Part shown: one piece after another, positions 49,617 through 62,195 of the stretch
Position numbering within the stretch: the first letter of the stretch is position 1
Layout of the letters: every line of letters starts with the position of its first letter
Source: Artocarpus heterophyllus
Lineage: Eukaryota > Streptophyta > Magnoliopsida > Rosales > Moraceae
Direction: 5' to 3'
NCBI GenBank assembly: GCA_025403435.1
Contig: CM046345.1
Coordinates: 992,001 to 1,056,000 of the forward strand
DNA: 64,000 bases
Notes under the pieces: model-generated
Database searches by the model: none
Seen by the model: the letters and a program-made list of their open reading frames with translations, nothing else
What the model was told of the DNA's origin: nothing
Position numbers and translations under genes: made by a program

Positions 49617-52600
49617 GATGATAAGTAACTAAAGAAAATAGTGATGTAACTTAAATAAACTCAAATCGCCAATTATGAAGTGGTAATATTTTTATGTTGG
49701 TTTTACCCACTATATTATTACCTTGTACATGGAGTGATTTGAGGTGTGTTGGCTATGTTTGAAATAAATGAGTATGTTGGTTATGTAATATGACCTCTTT
49801 GATGAGTCTATTTATCTATGTATATCCACAAGCTGTCATCTTTTTTTTTTTTTTTAGTTTCTAAACAACACTTTGTTTGGACCAACCTAATTAAATCTAA
49901 TGGCGTAGATTCATGTACAAATAAGTGCATAGACATCGTGCTAGTTATAGTGGTTATCCGGTTTTCGTGGTGTACTAATTGTTCGACAAGATAGATATGC
50001 ACTTGTAGAGTTTTTTTGTAACCCTAACTATCACCACCTAAAATTAGGATCAATGATTAATTTGAAATTTTTTTCTTTGAAGATTTTGGAAATCTAAACA
50101 TCAAAAAAAAAAAAAAAAAACAAATTGTGGTTGGACCTAATAAAAATTTTGAAAATAAATCAAACTTGCTCTAGAGCTTCTGCATCAAGAAAATAATAAA
50201 ATACAAATATAAAATTTTAAAAAACCTATACAATAATATATTAATTTGCACTAAATAGCATAGTTTTAATTTTTAATATAAGTAAGTAGAACACTTGCAA
50301 AAACATTTAAGTACATAATATTTCTAAAATTATGTGTTTTTTTAAACATTTAAATTTTTTATTTTATCTCCTCTTTTTTCATCATTTTTGTTTTTTGTTA
50401 TCTTGTTATTTCGTGTTTTTTTCATTTTAATATAAATAGGCTATAATTTAACATTATTATATTTTAGTCTATTTATTTTTATTCACAATAAATGATAGTC
50501 TACTTCTCTCGTTCTCCTAAAAAAATTTCATAAGAAACAAAAAATTTAGAAATAATCTATAGTTTTAGAACAAATATACCACTCAAATAACAAAGAGCAT
50601 TGACAACGACCTAAAACGTCAACCAATAGCAGACTAGCCTAAAATAAAAAATAGGGAGTATGTACATAATGCCCGCTATTCCTACCAATTAAGTTTAATC
50701 AAAGAACTTAAATATCCACAATTAAAGAATAAGTAAACAAAACTCTATACATATCGTCATATACATGGAATGACCATTAAACCCGTGACTCCAAATGTAA
50801 TTTTATATTTCCATTCACTAGTGGCGTACCGTAAATATCGTCATAAACTAAATAAGTGTTTGATAGGCTGTTAGAACTATTAGTTAGAACTGTTTTATTG
50901 TAATACTAAGAGTTTTATATTATAGTAATATTTTATTATTATTGTAACATATAAAAAGTTTTATATTGTTTGAATTAAAAAAGTGGTTTAAAACACTGAT
51001 GAAAAACAAGTAATAAATGTTTTTAATCATGTCCACTAGTAATGTTCCTCAAAAGATTCAATTCCATCCAGGTGTCCTAGAGTAACGTCAGTTTCACCGC
51101 TACGTGGTAGTTGATGTTGACCAAAGGGTGATCAGCCCGAGTGGTACGTGGCTTGTTGTTAGAGGGAGAGGTGTTGGTCTGATTTTTTGGCAAGGGTGCT
51201 TTCAAGTGAGAGTGTCCTAGATATTAAGGGTGCGCTAGATAAATAGATTTAAATTAATAATTTAATTTGAGTTAATGTGATTTGAATTAAGATTTAAGTT
51301 ATTGATCTGAATTGTTATTTAAATTGATGTTTGGATATATATTTAAGTTTTAATTTGAGTATAGAATAAAATTAAAATTTGTGTTTGGAGAGGTAGTGAA
51401 GATAGTTTTTGATTTATTAATAAATCTAATAAAATCTTAATAGTAATGATCTTAAAAAATATGCAATATAGATCTTGATTTATTCCTCTCTTCATTAGGA
51501 ACATAGTTAAAAAAAAATCATCTCAATTGGATATCAAATGAAGAAGTTATGTTTTTTTTTTCTCAAATACAAGAGAGAGAATTTTAGTTTTTACTGTAGC
51601 AAAGCTATCCGAGTATCAAAAGTTTAAGAGGGATGAGAACTCTGAAAACTTAGATTCTTGATACTCAACTGATTTAGATTTTGGGGGAAACAAACGTGTA
51701 TCAAAGGATTCTTGATACTCGAATCTAAAATTGAGTCCATTAAGTTCAAAGAATGCATGAAACAAACATACCCTAAATTTCAACCCTCAAATTCTTCAAT
51801 ATTTTAAAATAGACCTTAATACCTCAAAACTTTTCATCCAACTTTTTCAAAATAGCAACTTTGGGCACAAAAGTATAGTTTTGTTATTATCAAATCCCAT
51901 GAGTTTTACTCAACAACTCAAGTTCTCCTTTTTTTCCTATGTTTTCTATGATGTTCTTTTTCAGACTAATCTTTTCTTTCTCTTCACCAATCTTTCTCTA
52001 TCCTTCTTTCTTTCTCCAACTTCGTTACTTGCATATTGTTTTTTTTTTTTTTTTGTGTGAATCCCGCACGTTATTTCGCCTTTTCTCTTTTCTATTTTTG
52101 TTTGTTTTTAGTCACCAGAGGAGCATATTTCACCTTTTCTCTTTTTGTTTTTATTAGAAAGTGTGGTGTCAAATTTAATACCATTTATAATATTACCTTA
52201 CACAAAGGATTTTGATTAGATAAATTGAGTTCTTTTCTTTGTAGAAAGTGAAATACAGTGAGAGATAAGCTTAAAAAAAATCTTCAAAAAAAAGTGTGTT
52301 ATTTTTTCTTATAAATTTTTTCATCATAGTGAATTATTCTACACCATTTCAATTTAAACGTAACCCTCACATCAAGAATAAACTACGGTATTTATCGTAT
52401 GTTCTTATTTATTTTTTGTCCACATATTTGATTTCCTTATAATTAAGGCTTCAAATTCCCAACAGTTTCACTCCCGAATTTCCAATACAAATGCTTGGAA
52501 GGGTGCAGGTTACGACATATATGGCGGAGAGATAGCTTAGAGAAAGTAGAAAGTTAACCTAAATTTTATTTGTGCATATTGTTGCTCATATTTTCTTCTT

Positions 52601-53320
52601 CTACCTCTCCCTCTATGAGAAATGTTTAGATAAAGATAGCGAACGAGAGAGAGAAAAGGAAAGAAAGAGAGAGAAAGCTGATGCAAGAGAAAATTAAGTT
52701 TGGAAAAAGAAAGAACTTTTTGATAAAAATGAAAAAATAAAAACAAAAAAAATGTGAAATGACAAAAAGAGGATTTTCAATGCTCACAAATGGAGAAATC
52801 CGGTTTTAACTGTTGGTAGCGTTTTGAATGACGCGGTTGGCATGCTAACCGATATTGGTCAAATAGATAAATGGACGGAGAAGTTACACAACAGATCTGG
52901 ATTCCTTGTCAAACATAATATAGCAGCTTGTATTAGTTAAAAATGCTGCACTTTTCCTCATTGTACTAGAGTTTTCTAGAGCCAAATATTTGTAATAAAA
53001 TGTGATAAAATATCTTGTCAATAGCCAAAGATTCTAGGCACCAAAATAATTAAAGAAAAGCCTAGAAACAAATAATAGCTAATAGTGTTATAGATTAATT
53101 GGTGTAAATCACACATAAAGTTCACTTTAGGCTTTATGTGTCACTTTAGACCTAGCAATACAGGTTACGATATGATGACACGATACGAACACTACACGAT
53201 TTTTTATATATTAGTGTCAAAAAATAAGCTGGGGTCATTTTTGTTTCAACCTATTCGTGTCAACCTTCTTGACACTAAATCGACCCACACTTTAATACTT
53301 TATTATTTTTTGAAAACTAT
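49617..53320. other. Jb3 3' flank and AT-rich region up to the copia element
   Basis: No gene recognised. Close to units 1 and 2 until about 50230, clearly diverged after. The possible MITE is at about 51227-51775 with its better preserved start AGGGTGCGCTAG. GA-rich repeat near 52645-52675. Confidence 0.55.
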
Positions 53321-53326
53321 TTTGCC

Positions 53327-56300
53327 CTAAGTGAGTAAATATAACATGTCTTGCATCTTCATAGCCTCTACATCCTTCTAGAAAACCCTTGTTTGTAGTG
53401 TCTTTGTGAAAGGAACAGCTATACTGTCCTCGGACACGATCTTCCATACTACAACATGTCTACCCTCAACGAAGTCCTTTATCACTTGATACTTCCAATG
53501 AATATGTTTACTCTTCTTATGAAATCTTGGTTCCTTAGCATTAACTATCACTGTAGTGTTATCACGATATAACGACATCTCTTTATCCATACCAGAAACT
53601 ACCTCAAGATCCCCAAGAAACTTGCAGAGCCACAAAGCTTCTTTTGAAGCTTCATTAGGGACCACATACTCGGCCTCTATCGTTGAATCCGAAGTGCAAT
53701 CTTGCTTGAAACTTCTCCAAACAATGGCGCTTCCTCCTAAAGTAAACATTGATCCTAAAGTCGATCTTCTCGAATCCAAATGGGATTAGAAATCTAAGTC
53801 AGTGTATTTAAAAGGTGTTAGGTCCTCACCAGATTACACTAGCATATATAACCTCTAGTCCTTCTTAAGTACTTGAAAATATACTTGACTGTGATCTGAC
53901 TGAAATTAACTTACTATTTCGACCATATAAGAAATTTCTGGTTGAGCGTAAAGCATCGCAAACATGAGACTACTCACTACCGAAGCATAAGGCACCTTCT
54001 TCATGTATTCTCTTTCTTGATCAGACTTTGGAGAGTCTTTCTTAGAAAGAGTAATTCCAGACTTATATGGTTGCCCACCTTTCTTCGAATTATGGATTGC
54101 ATACTTTTCAAGAATTTTATCTATGTAGATAGCTTAAGATAAAGCTATTATTTTATTCTTCCTATCTCGAAAGATTTGGATACCAAGAACATATGTCAAC
54201 TGCTTAGTAAACTATAATTTGACCAATAACAATGCCCCAAATGTCATCTACATAGAGTAGTAGAAAAACCACATTCCCATCCTTAATGTATTTGTAAACA
54301 TATTGTTCGTCCATATTTTGTTCAAACCCATGTCTTGATCACTTGATCAAATCTTATGTTCCAAGAATGGAAAGTTTGCTTAAGTCCATAAATAGACTTT
54401 ACCAACTTACGGGCCTTACTCTCTTGACCTTAGCTTTGAACCCGTTTAGATGTACCTTATATATGGTCTCATCAAGTTAGCCGTTAAGAATGGCCTTCTT
54501 GACATCCATTTGTCAAATCTCATAGTCGAGAACAACAGCTACGAACAAAAGAATACGGATGAACTTAAGCATGACTATAGGTGAAAAGGTTTCCTTGTAT
54601 CAATTCCTTCTTTTGTTTGTATCCCTTTGCTACCAATCTAATCTTATAGGTTTCAAATTTCTCACTTGTTCCTCTCTTTCTCTTATAGATCCACTTACTC
54701 CCTATAGGTTGCACAAGCTCCTAGACTTGATTAGTCTTCATAAACTTCATCTCAATGTTCATAGCTTATGTCTAGAGCTTGGAAGTAACATCCTCCATAG
54801 CCTCTACATATGTTTAAGGATCCCTATCATGTTTAACAGGCTCAGCCGAGTAAGCTTCACCATTGAACATATACCTCTCGAGTTGACGCCTGATTCTCCT
54901 ACTACGTCCAAGCTCTTAAGGTTGTTGTTCAGTCGGTTTTTCTACTTTGATTAGATTGGTTTCAACCAGAATCCCTAGAGTGATTGAATCACTCACTAAC
55001 TCCTCGAGTACCACTCTACTATGAGGTTTAAATTCGTTCATGTAACTTTCCTTAAAGAAAGTTGCATTCGTCAAAACCACGACTTTATTTTCTTTTGGGT
55101 TATAAAAATAACTCTCTTTAGTTCCTTTTGGATATCCTATAAACACACACACTTCTGAATGTGCTTCTAATTTATTCGCTTCCTTGTACAGGACGTGAGT
55201 AGGATAACCCCATATGCGAATATGATTTAAGAATGTCTTTCTACTCATCCACAACTCGTGAGGAGTTTTAAGACTCGATTTAGAAAGCACATTTTTAAAA
55301 GATGACATACAGTTTGTAATACGTATCTCCAAAAGGATAAAGGTAATTTTGAATAACTCATCATGGACCGAACCATGTCCAACAAAATCCTATTCCTTCT
55401 TTCAGCCATGCCATTTTGTTGTGGAGTGCCTGGCGGAGAGGTATTCTCCACCTCGAACAGATCGAAGTGCCTTTATGGGTTTACCTAATTGCTTCTTCAT
55501 TTCAACTCAAAACTCCCTGAACTTGTCAAAAGTTTCGCTCTTATGATGCATTAGGTAGACTTACCTATATCTCAAGTAATCATTAATAAAAGTGACAAAA
55601 TACTCGTACCCTTCTCGTGCCTTGATGTTTATAGGACCACAAACATCACTATGTATAAGTTCTAAGACCCTTTTGGCTCGATTACCCTTATACCCAAATG
55701 GTCTTTTGGTCATTTTGTCCTCCAAACAAGATTTACATTGTGGTATAGATTCTACCTCTAAATTATTTAAAAGTTCATTCTTTACCAACCTTTGAATCCT
55801 ATCCGGGCTAATATGACCTAATCGCTAGTGTCAAAGATAAGTCTTATTAGAGTGAAAAGTTTTAGGTCTTTTAGGGTTATCATTAACCTCAGTGTTAAGC
55901 AGTAAGTCCATCTTAGATTTGATAAAATATGGGTTTTTTGCAACCATCCACTATAGATAAAATATTTGTTTTTACGAATCACAACATTATTATTAAAGTA
56001 AACTGAATAAGAGTTTTTAAATAAACAAGCGACAGAAATTAAATTTATTTTAATTTTAGGAACATAAAAACAATCTCTTAAACCTAAAGTTCTATAACTA
56101 TTAAAGTAAAGATCAATGTCTCCTATTGTTTCAGCAAACACTAAGGATCCATCGTCCATCCGCAACATGAAGCGCTCATGCGGTAAACTTCTCATTTCTG
56201 TGAACCCCTGCAGAGAAACACAAACAGGATTAGTTGCTCCAGAATCTATGACCCAAATGTCATTTGATGCCTTAACTAAACAAGTCTCAATAACTAGAAG

Positions 56301-57110
56301 TTTGCACTTACCTCCTTTGGATTTGACGTCCTTGCAATTCTTCTTGATATGCCTAGCCTTCTAGCAAAAAAAAAAAGCACTTTAGCTTCTTCAGGTTCCT
56401 TGAATTTTTATCCTTGCCTTTTGCTAGAATAGAAGATTTTTTGTTCTTAGCCCTCTGCTTCTTTCTATTCCCAGAGTTAGTATTATAACCAGATACAGCT
56501 GCTAAGTTTGCCTCTCCAAGAGCCGAAGCTTCCCTAATCAGATTCTCAAACCTCTGTAACTGCTTCATCAGCTTGGTCAAGGTCACATCCTGTCTATTGC
56601 TCAAATTATATGAAGCTCAAAATGGGATGCTCCATAGATGGAGTCTTAAAGACCATAGTCATCTGTAACTCAACAATAATGTCATCTCCATGGGTTTGAG
56701 CCTCAACGAGGTAACCAATGGCAACATCATATGCTCCTTCACAGGAGTCTTTTGGTTTTGTTTGTAATTAAGGAACTTTTGAAGAGCTCCTTACCGTTTC
56801 ATTAAGGATCGGCCTCCAAACATGTCTTTCAGATTTTCTAAAATCTACTTAACAGTCTCATAATCCTTATGTTAAGCCTGTAGCATATTATTCATGCTAT
56901 CCATAATATAAAAGCGGGCCAGATCATTAGTACCCTTCCAACAATCATACGCTTAGATTTGGTCATTAGTGGATTCGCTGATAGGCTCAGTAGGACAAGG
57001 CTTCGTTAGCACAAATTTTAGTTTCTCAAAAGAAATGATGATATTCAGGTTCCTTTTCTAATCGTTATAATTCTCGCCAATTAATGTATTTTTTATCGAG
57101 TATCAAGATA
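53327..57110 (-). pseudogene. Degenerate copia gag-pol, unit 3
   Basis: Gag about 56345-57110 (with QRFENLIREASALGEANLAA at 56490-56560), protease DSGAT about 56228-56245, integrase about 55245-55790 (here GMAERRNR, nearer the usual copia form), reverse transcriptase about 54220-54700, RNase H 53378-53779 in one uninterrupted stretch with STIEAEYV and EALWL. This copy keeps several residues nearer the family consensus than units 1 and 2, but stops and frameshifts still break it. Confidence 0.86.
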
Positions 57111-58612
57111 AAGCGTTTTTAGACATTTAAATCTACAATAAAGAATCATACACCAAATATAAGCAAAATTCCATAACAGTTTAGTAAGATAACACAAACA
57201 AGTAAGCATACAATGTGTTTATGTGTCAAAACCTTGAAAAAGTTACAACCTTACAATGATAATCCCCAACTTAGAATTTAACAAGCTGCCTAAGGGAGAC
57301 TTGCCAAATTCAGTCAGGAACACGGATCCCCTCCAATTAATATATATCATCCAAGACACGTCTGATCTAGCATATACTAATAATAGTTTTCTTTAGTCAT
57401 TAACTTTATACACAAAGCTCCTATGGGAGGTTAATAATAAAATTAATCTTGAGTGTATAACTAACATTTTAACTACTTTATCCATGATTTTTCATCGCCA
57501 CCTAGAGGTGTACAATGATAAGGCATACTAAAGTAAATTGTCCCTTTGAAGATCGAACCTGGTACATGATTAAATCTCTTTCTAGGGGTTGAAATTATCA
57601 TGTGTTACCTATGGACCAACAATGGAGGCCTTAGATCCTCTCTTCGAAAACCTTCTCCCACTCAATTTTTAAAAACAAGGTTTTATGTTAACATACATGA
57701 ATAATTTTTAATGAACAGCACTCCCTATTTTACATAACATGGTAAAACATATTATAATGTAGACAAACAACGCAACATGCAAAGCTACAAGAAATATAAG
57801 AAACAGTCGTAATATCATGGTTCCATCCTAGAAAAAAGAAATAAAGATTACAAAATAATCAAAACATATTATGGATTCTTCATCTTGTATGTTCTTGTTG
57901 TATCATTCTTCATGTGGCGTCCGTTTTCAATTCTTCAATCTCACATAAATGAAAAATTTGTTCTTCTACTTATCATAAAATATTTTGATTCTTAAAATTG
58001 TCTCCAAAAAAAATAAAAATGGGACCAAAAAACGTATTGTTTTTTTTTTTTTAAATAGCTCTGCTCGCTGATCGGCTTACTGGTCTACGACAACTGGCCT
58101 GCTGGTACTTGGTAATTGGGATGCTAATCAATACTGAACCAGCGTTTTTCAAACTTTTGTAAAAATAATTTTAAGTACTTTTAATTTATTTTTCAACAAT
58201 GTAAAAGCATAATAATTTATAAACATAGAACTATAATCATCTCTATCTTCTAGATCCGTCGTCACTTTGAATAATTATTTTAATACAAAATTTTACAAAC
58301 CAAAATTAAAATAATAAATCGTAGAGGGTGATGATAGATCTCCATCAATTACATAAAAAACCTAGATACATATTCTAACTTCTAAGGAACCATAATTGTG
58401 AAAATTAATTAATAAAATAATTAAAATAGAAATTTAATTAAGAATAACTAATTAATAAACATCCACCACATAATCTCATGACAATATATTATATAGAAAC
58501 CCTAGAGTGTTAACTCTCTAAAAAAATATAATTCAAGTATAAGAGAGAATAAGATCACATAATTTATGTACATTGTATGATTAGAAACCCGTAAAAGCAA
58601 CGTAAGAGCATG

Positions 58613-58624
58613 GCTCTGATACCA
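58613..58624 (-). other. Primer-binding site of the copia element, unit 3
   Basis: On the minus strand TGGTATCAGAGC, an exact initiator tRNA-Met site. Confidence 0.88.
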
Positions 58625-58626
58625 AT

Positions 58627-59142
58627 TGTTGAAAAACGATACGCATCAAACTTTTAAAATTTTAAATCAAAGTTTTTTTCAAATAATAAGTTTGACATGC
58701 TAAGTACATAAATTAATAATAGATCTTATGTACCTCTTTTATATGCCGAAGTTCATAGAAAAATAGAATAGAGAAGAACGTTTTGGAAGAGCCTCAACAA
58801 ACTAGTCTTTCTTGTTATTCTCTTTCCATTATTAGAGTGCGGATAGCTGCATGTCGTATAGTCTTCCTCCAGTGACTCTTTTTCCAACCACTTGAGAAAA
58901 ACCAAGAGCTAAGATTCGAGATGTTGAATAACAGCTCTCTGAGAGTTTCAGAGTTTCTCTCACAAGTAAACTACTCTATACTTCTCAAATAATTTGAGGA
59001 ACAATGAAAAAAAGTTCCCTTTATATAGTGGTTGAATTTGGGGTTAGTTCTTATCAGATTAGGCTTCAAAATTCGAGTCTAGATCCACTTTTGATAAAAA
59101 AAAAAACACGCCAAAAATGCATAATCGTATTATCACATGTTC
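58627..59142 (-). repeat. Truncated 5' LTR of the copia element, unit 3
   Basis: Begins TGTTGAA and matches 18385-18906 until TATCACATGTTC. The U3 part that follows in the other units is displaced by the LTR starting at 59143. Confidence 0.8.
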
Positions 59143-59698
59143 TGTGACAACCCGCCTTTTTGGGCAGTCACTTTACTTTCTTAAACATCGTTTCATAAAT
59201 AGTAATCTTACTTAGTAAGAAAAATACTGAAATTTTTTTTTCTTTAACATTCTTTAAACTGATGCGACCTCTGTCGCCATTCAAGTTGAGACATCGCTCA
59301 ACACTTGTCCTTAAAATCATTTCAAATCATTTCTTAAAACTTAATAAGAAACCATTATTAAATCATAGCTTCAAACTTTACTTTATAATTACATAAAACA
59401 GTTCGTAAACTGTATCGTAAAACTTTGAATACAATTCTTAGAACTCTAATTTTCTTAAAACTTCACAAACACTACATTAAACAATAGAAAACCTTTTCTT
59501 TGCATAGCAGAAGCAAACAGTGATGGTATCCATACCCAAATCTTCGCATCTGTCCTCCGCAGCACCCAGCTCTTTTAACGGGTCCTACTGGTCATCCATA
59601 AAACTACTTACAGCATGAAGAAACTTTTTATGAGCTTTCGCTCAGTAAGTTCAAACAAAATCTCACAAAGTAACACGCTTTAAAAAAAACCTTTCTAG

Positions 59699-59880
59699 AA
59701 CATTTCCCATAAATGTTCTCCTAAAGCAATTGCTATAACGTTTTTCATAAACGCTTTTCACAAAATATCTAACATAAAATAATCCTCAGATTGCTCTTCA
59801 TAATGTCATTTATGTTTTCATAAACATTTAATATAAAACATTCCTCAGAATGTTTTTCATAACATATAAATGTTTCACAA
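59699..59880. repeat. Cluster of short dyad motifs in the second LTR
   Basis: Successive short inverted repeats: AACATTTCCCATAAATGTT (59699-59717), AGCAATTGCT (59725-59734), AACGTTTTTCATAAACGCTT (59738-59757) and AACATTCCTCAGAATGTTTT (about 59838-59857). Confidence 0.5.
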
Positions 59881-60264
59881 TAAACAAATCAAATACAATC
59901 ACAATGCATGTTTTAATTTATGCTCAATTATGAACTTCCGATTATGAGCATCTTATGACCATTCTTTCTTACTTTGACTTTCTATCCTTGTTCCTTTTAT
60001 TTTCTTATCTTACACTTTAACTTTCCACCTTTTGTTCCTTAACTTTCTTTATCTTATAACTTTTAGTGTTCGTACCAACATCTTTAATCATGAGATCATA
60101 AACGTGATGCTTCCCTTGTAGAAGACTTAAAACCATCGAACTTCGAGGTCGTATACCTCACATCTGGGAGGCCAAACTTTAACTATACTTTTATTACCTC
60201 ACAACGAGGAGGCTGGTACGACACTTTCTTTTCAACTTTATGTTACCTTCTTATTAACCTTAGT

Positions 60265-61312
60265 GAGCACATCAAATGCAACCACATCATATGCAAATAC
60301 ACTTGCAAATCATTTCTCGTACTATAAAATCTATTGCATAACAAATGCAACTTAAAATGCAAACACATTTTGATAATCATAATTTGTACTCTAAAACTTA
60401 TTGCATAACAAATGCAACTTATTGCATAACAAATGCATCATGTAACGCAATCACATTTTGCGAATCATAACTTTTATTCTAAAACTTATTGCATAACAAA
60501 TGCATCATATAACGCAATCACATTTTTATTCTAAAACTTATTGCATAACAAATGCAACTTATTGCATAACAAATGCATCATATAACGCAATCACATTTTG
60601 CGAATCATAACTTTTATTCTAAAACTTATTGCATAACAAATGCAACATATTGCATAACAAATGCATCATATAACGCAATCACATTTTTATTCTGAAACTT
60701 ATTGCATAACAAATGCATCATATAACGCAATCACATTTTGCGAATCATAACTTTTATTCTAAAACTTATTGCATAACAAATGCATCTTATTGCATAACAA
60801 ATGCATCATATAACGCAATCATATTTTGCAAATCATAACTTTTATTCTGAAATTTATTGCATAACAAATGCATCTTATTGAATAACAAATGCATCATATA
60901 ACGCAATCACATTTTGCAAATTATAATTCTTCTTTGAAACATATTGCATACAATGTAATATATATCACAATCACATATTGCATATTATAACTTTTATCCC
61001 AAAACATATTGCATACAAATGCAATATATATCGCAATCACCTATTGCATATCATAAGTTTTATCTTAAAACATATTGCATACAAATGCAATATATATATT
61101 GCAATCACATATTGCATATCATAACTTTTATCCTAAAACATATTGCATACAAATGTAATATATTACGCAATCACATATTGCATATCATAACTCTTATCCT
61201 AAAACATATTGCATACAAATGCAATATATTACGCAATCACATATTGCATATCATAACTCTTATCCTAAAACATATTGCATACAAATGCAATATATTACAT
61301 AGCAATGCTTCA
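60265..61312. repeat. Tandem repeat array, basic period about 66 bases
   Basis: Copies of CTTATTGCATAACAAATGCA, ATAACGCAATCACATTTTGC and GAATCATAACTTTTATTCTA recur throughout. In the right part (about 60950-61310) the period is a regular 66 bases (TATTGCATACAAATGCAATA...ATCATAACTCTTATCCTAAAACA). The left part is irregular, with doubled TTATTGCATAACAAATGCA segments. TTGCATaacaaATGCAA is itself an inverted repeat. The open frame over the right part only reflects the multiple-of-three period. Confidence 0.85.
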
Positions 61313-61964
61313 TAAAACTTATAACTTACATTATAACACATTATGCATTGTCGAAATGCAGGATTTATACTAATCCTATTTCGTATCTATGTTGCACATC
61401 TGCATCTAGATCATAATTTGGTACGTAAAAACTGGTCAGTAAGTTCATCTTTTTATTGTTCAGTCTATAGGCCTTTTATCATCTAGTCGTTCTAGACTAG
61501 TGACAATGTTGATTTAAAACATATTTACGTACCTGTCTGAAAACTTCTAAGGGTCATAACAGCGCTTAACTTTTTATATCTCTCTTGAACATGTCTAGCC
61601 TTCCTGGGGGTGCAGTAAATGGAAAAACTAGCTTTTATCTTCTTTTTTTTTCATCTTCATAAAGTCTCTGTCTTGGCTCTGCTTTTGTGACCTCGCTGTC
61701 GGTCACGAGAAATTTTCTAAATTTTACTTGATTATCTAAATCGTTCTCACGATTTCTAATCGAACCTAGGGTGTCTTATAGTAATTTTTCTAGTTTCCTA
61801 TAGGCAAATTGAAGATTATATCCTTAATGGATTTCTTATGGACTTTATTGTGCATATCCATTATGCACTACATGGTATTGTACTTATATACTATATCTTG
61901 TTACATTATAGATAACAAGCATCAATCATAACATTCTTATCCATATTATTTGCTCGTATAAGTA
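61313..61964. other. Unannotated stretch of the second LTR
   Basis: No gene or repeat recognised; AT-rich with a few mixed-composition segments (about 61590-61770). Confidence 0.5.
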
Positions 61965-61989
61965 TTATACTTGCATATCATATTCATAA

Positions 61990-62195
61990 ACATATCATAC
62001 ATATACATGTCATTCATACCATACTTCCACATTTCATGCTTTCATATATTACTCATATTCATGTCGTTCATATCATACTTTCACATTTCATGCTTTCATA
62101 TATTACTCATATTCATGTCGTTCATATCATACTTTCACATTTCATGCTTTCACATATTATTCATACTCATGTCATTCATATCATACATTCATTTG
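61990..62195. repeat. Tandem repeat, period 54 bases
   Basis: About 3.5 copies of a unit containing TTTCATGCTTTCATATATTA, CTCATATTCATGTCGTTCAT and ATCATACTTTCACA; TTCATATATT recurs at 62041 and 62095. The open frame across it is a by-product of the period. Confidence 0.85.

Larger units (their letters stand above)
41389..59142. repeat. Unit 3 of the tandem 20-kb segmental repeat, truncated
   Basis: Similar to unit 2 up to about 50230; beyond that it shows many substitutions and indels relative to both other units (for example about 40 extra bases at 58207-58250). It ends inside the copia LTR after TATCACATGTTC, where unrelated LTR DNA begins at 59143. The NLR fragment is missing here. Confidence 0.9.
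53321..59142 (-). mobile_element. Ty1-copia retrotransposon remnant, unit 3, cut by another LTR
   Basis: Same insertion as in units 1 and 2 (left break at CTTAGGGCAAAATAG), but diverged from them. Only 516 bases of its LTR remain (58627-59142) before the second element begins. Primer-binding site TGGTATCAGAGC at 58613-58624; LTR TATA box at 59019-59028. Confidence 0.9.

Noticed and set aside
60265..61312. CRISPR-like array
   Set aside because: There are no unique spacers; the whole unit repeats, the context is a plant LTR, and no cas genes exist.
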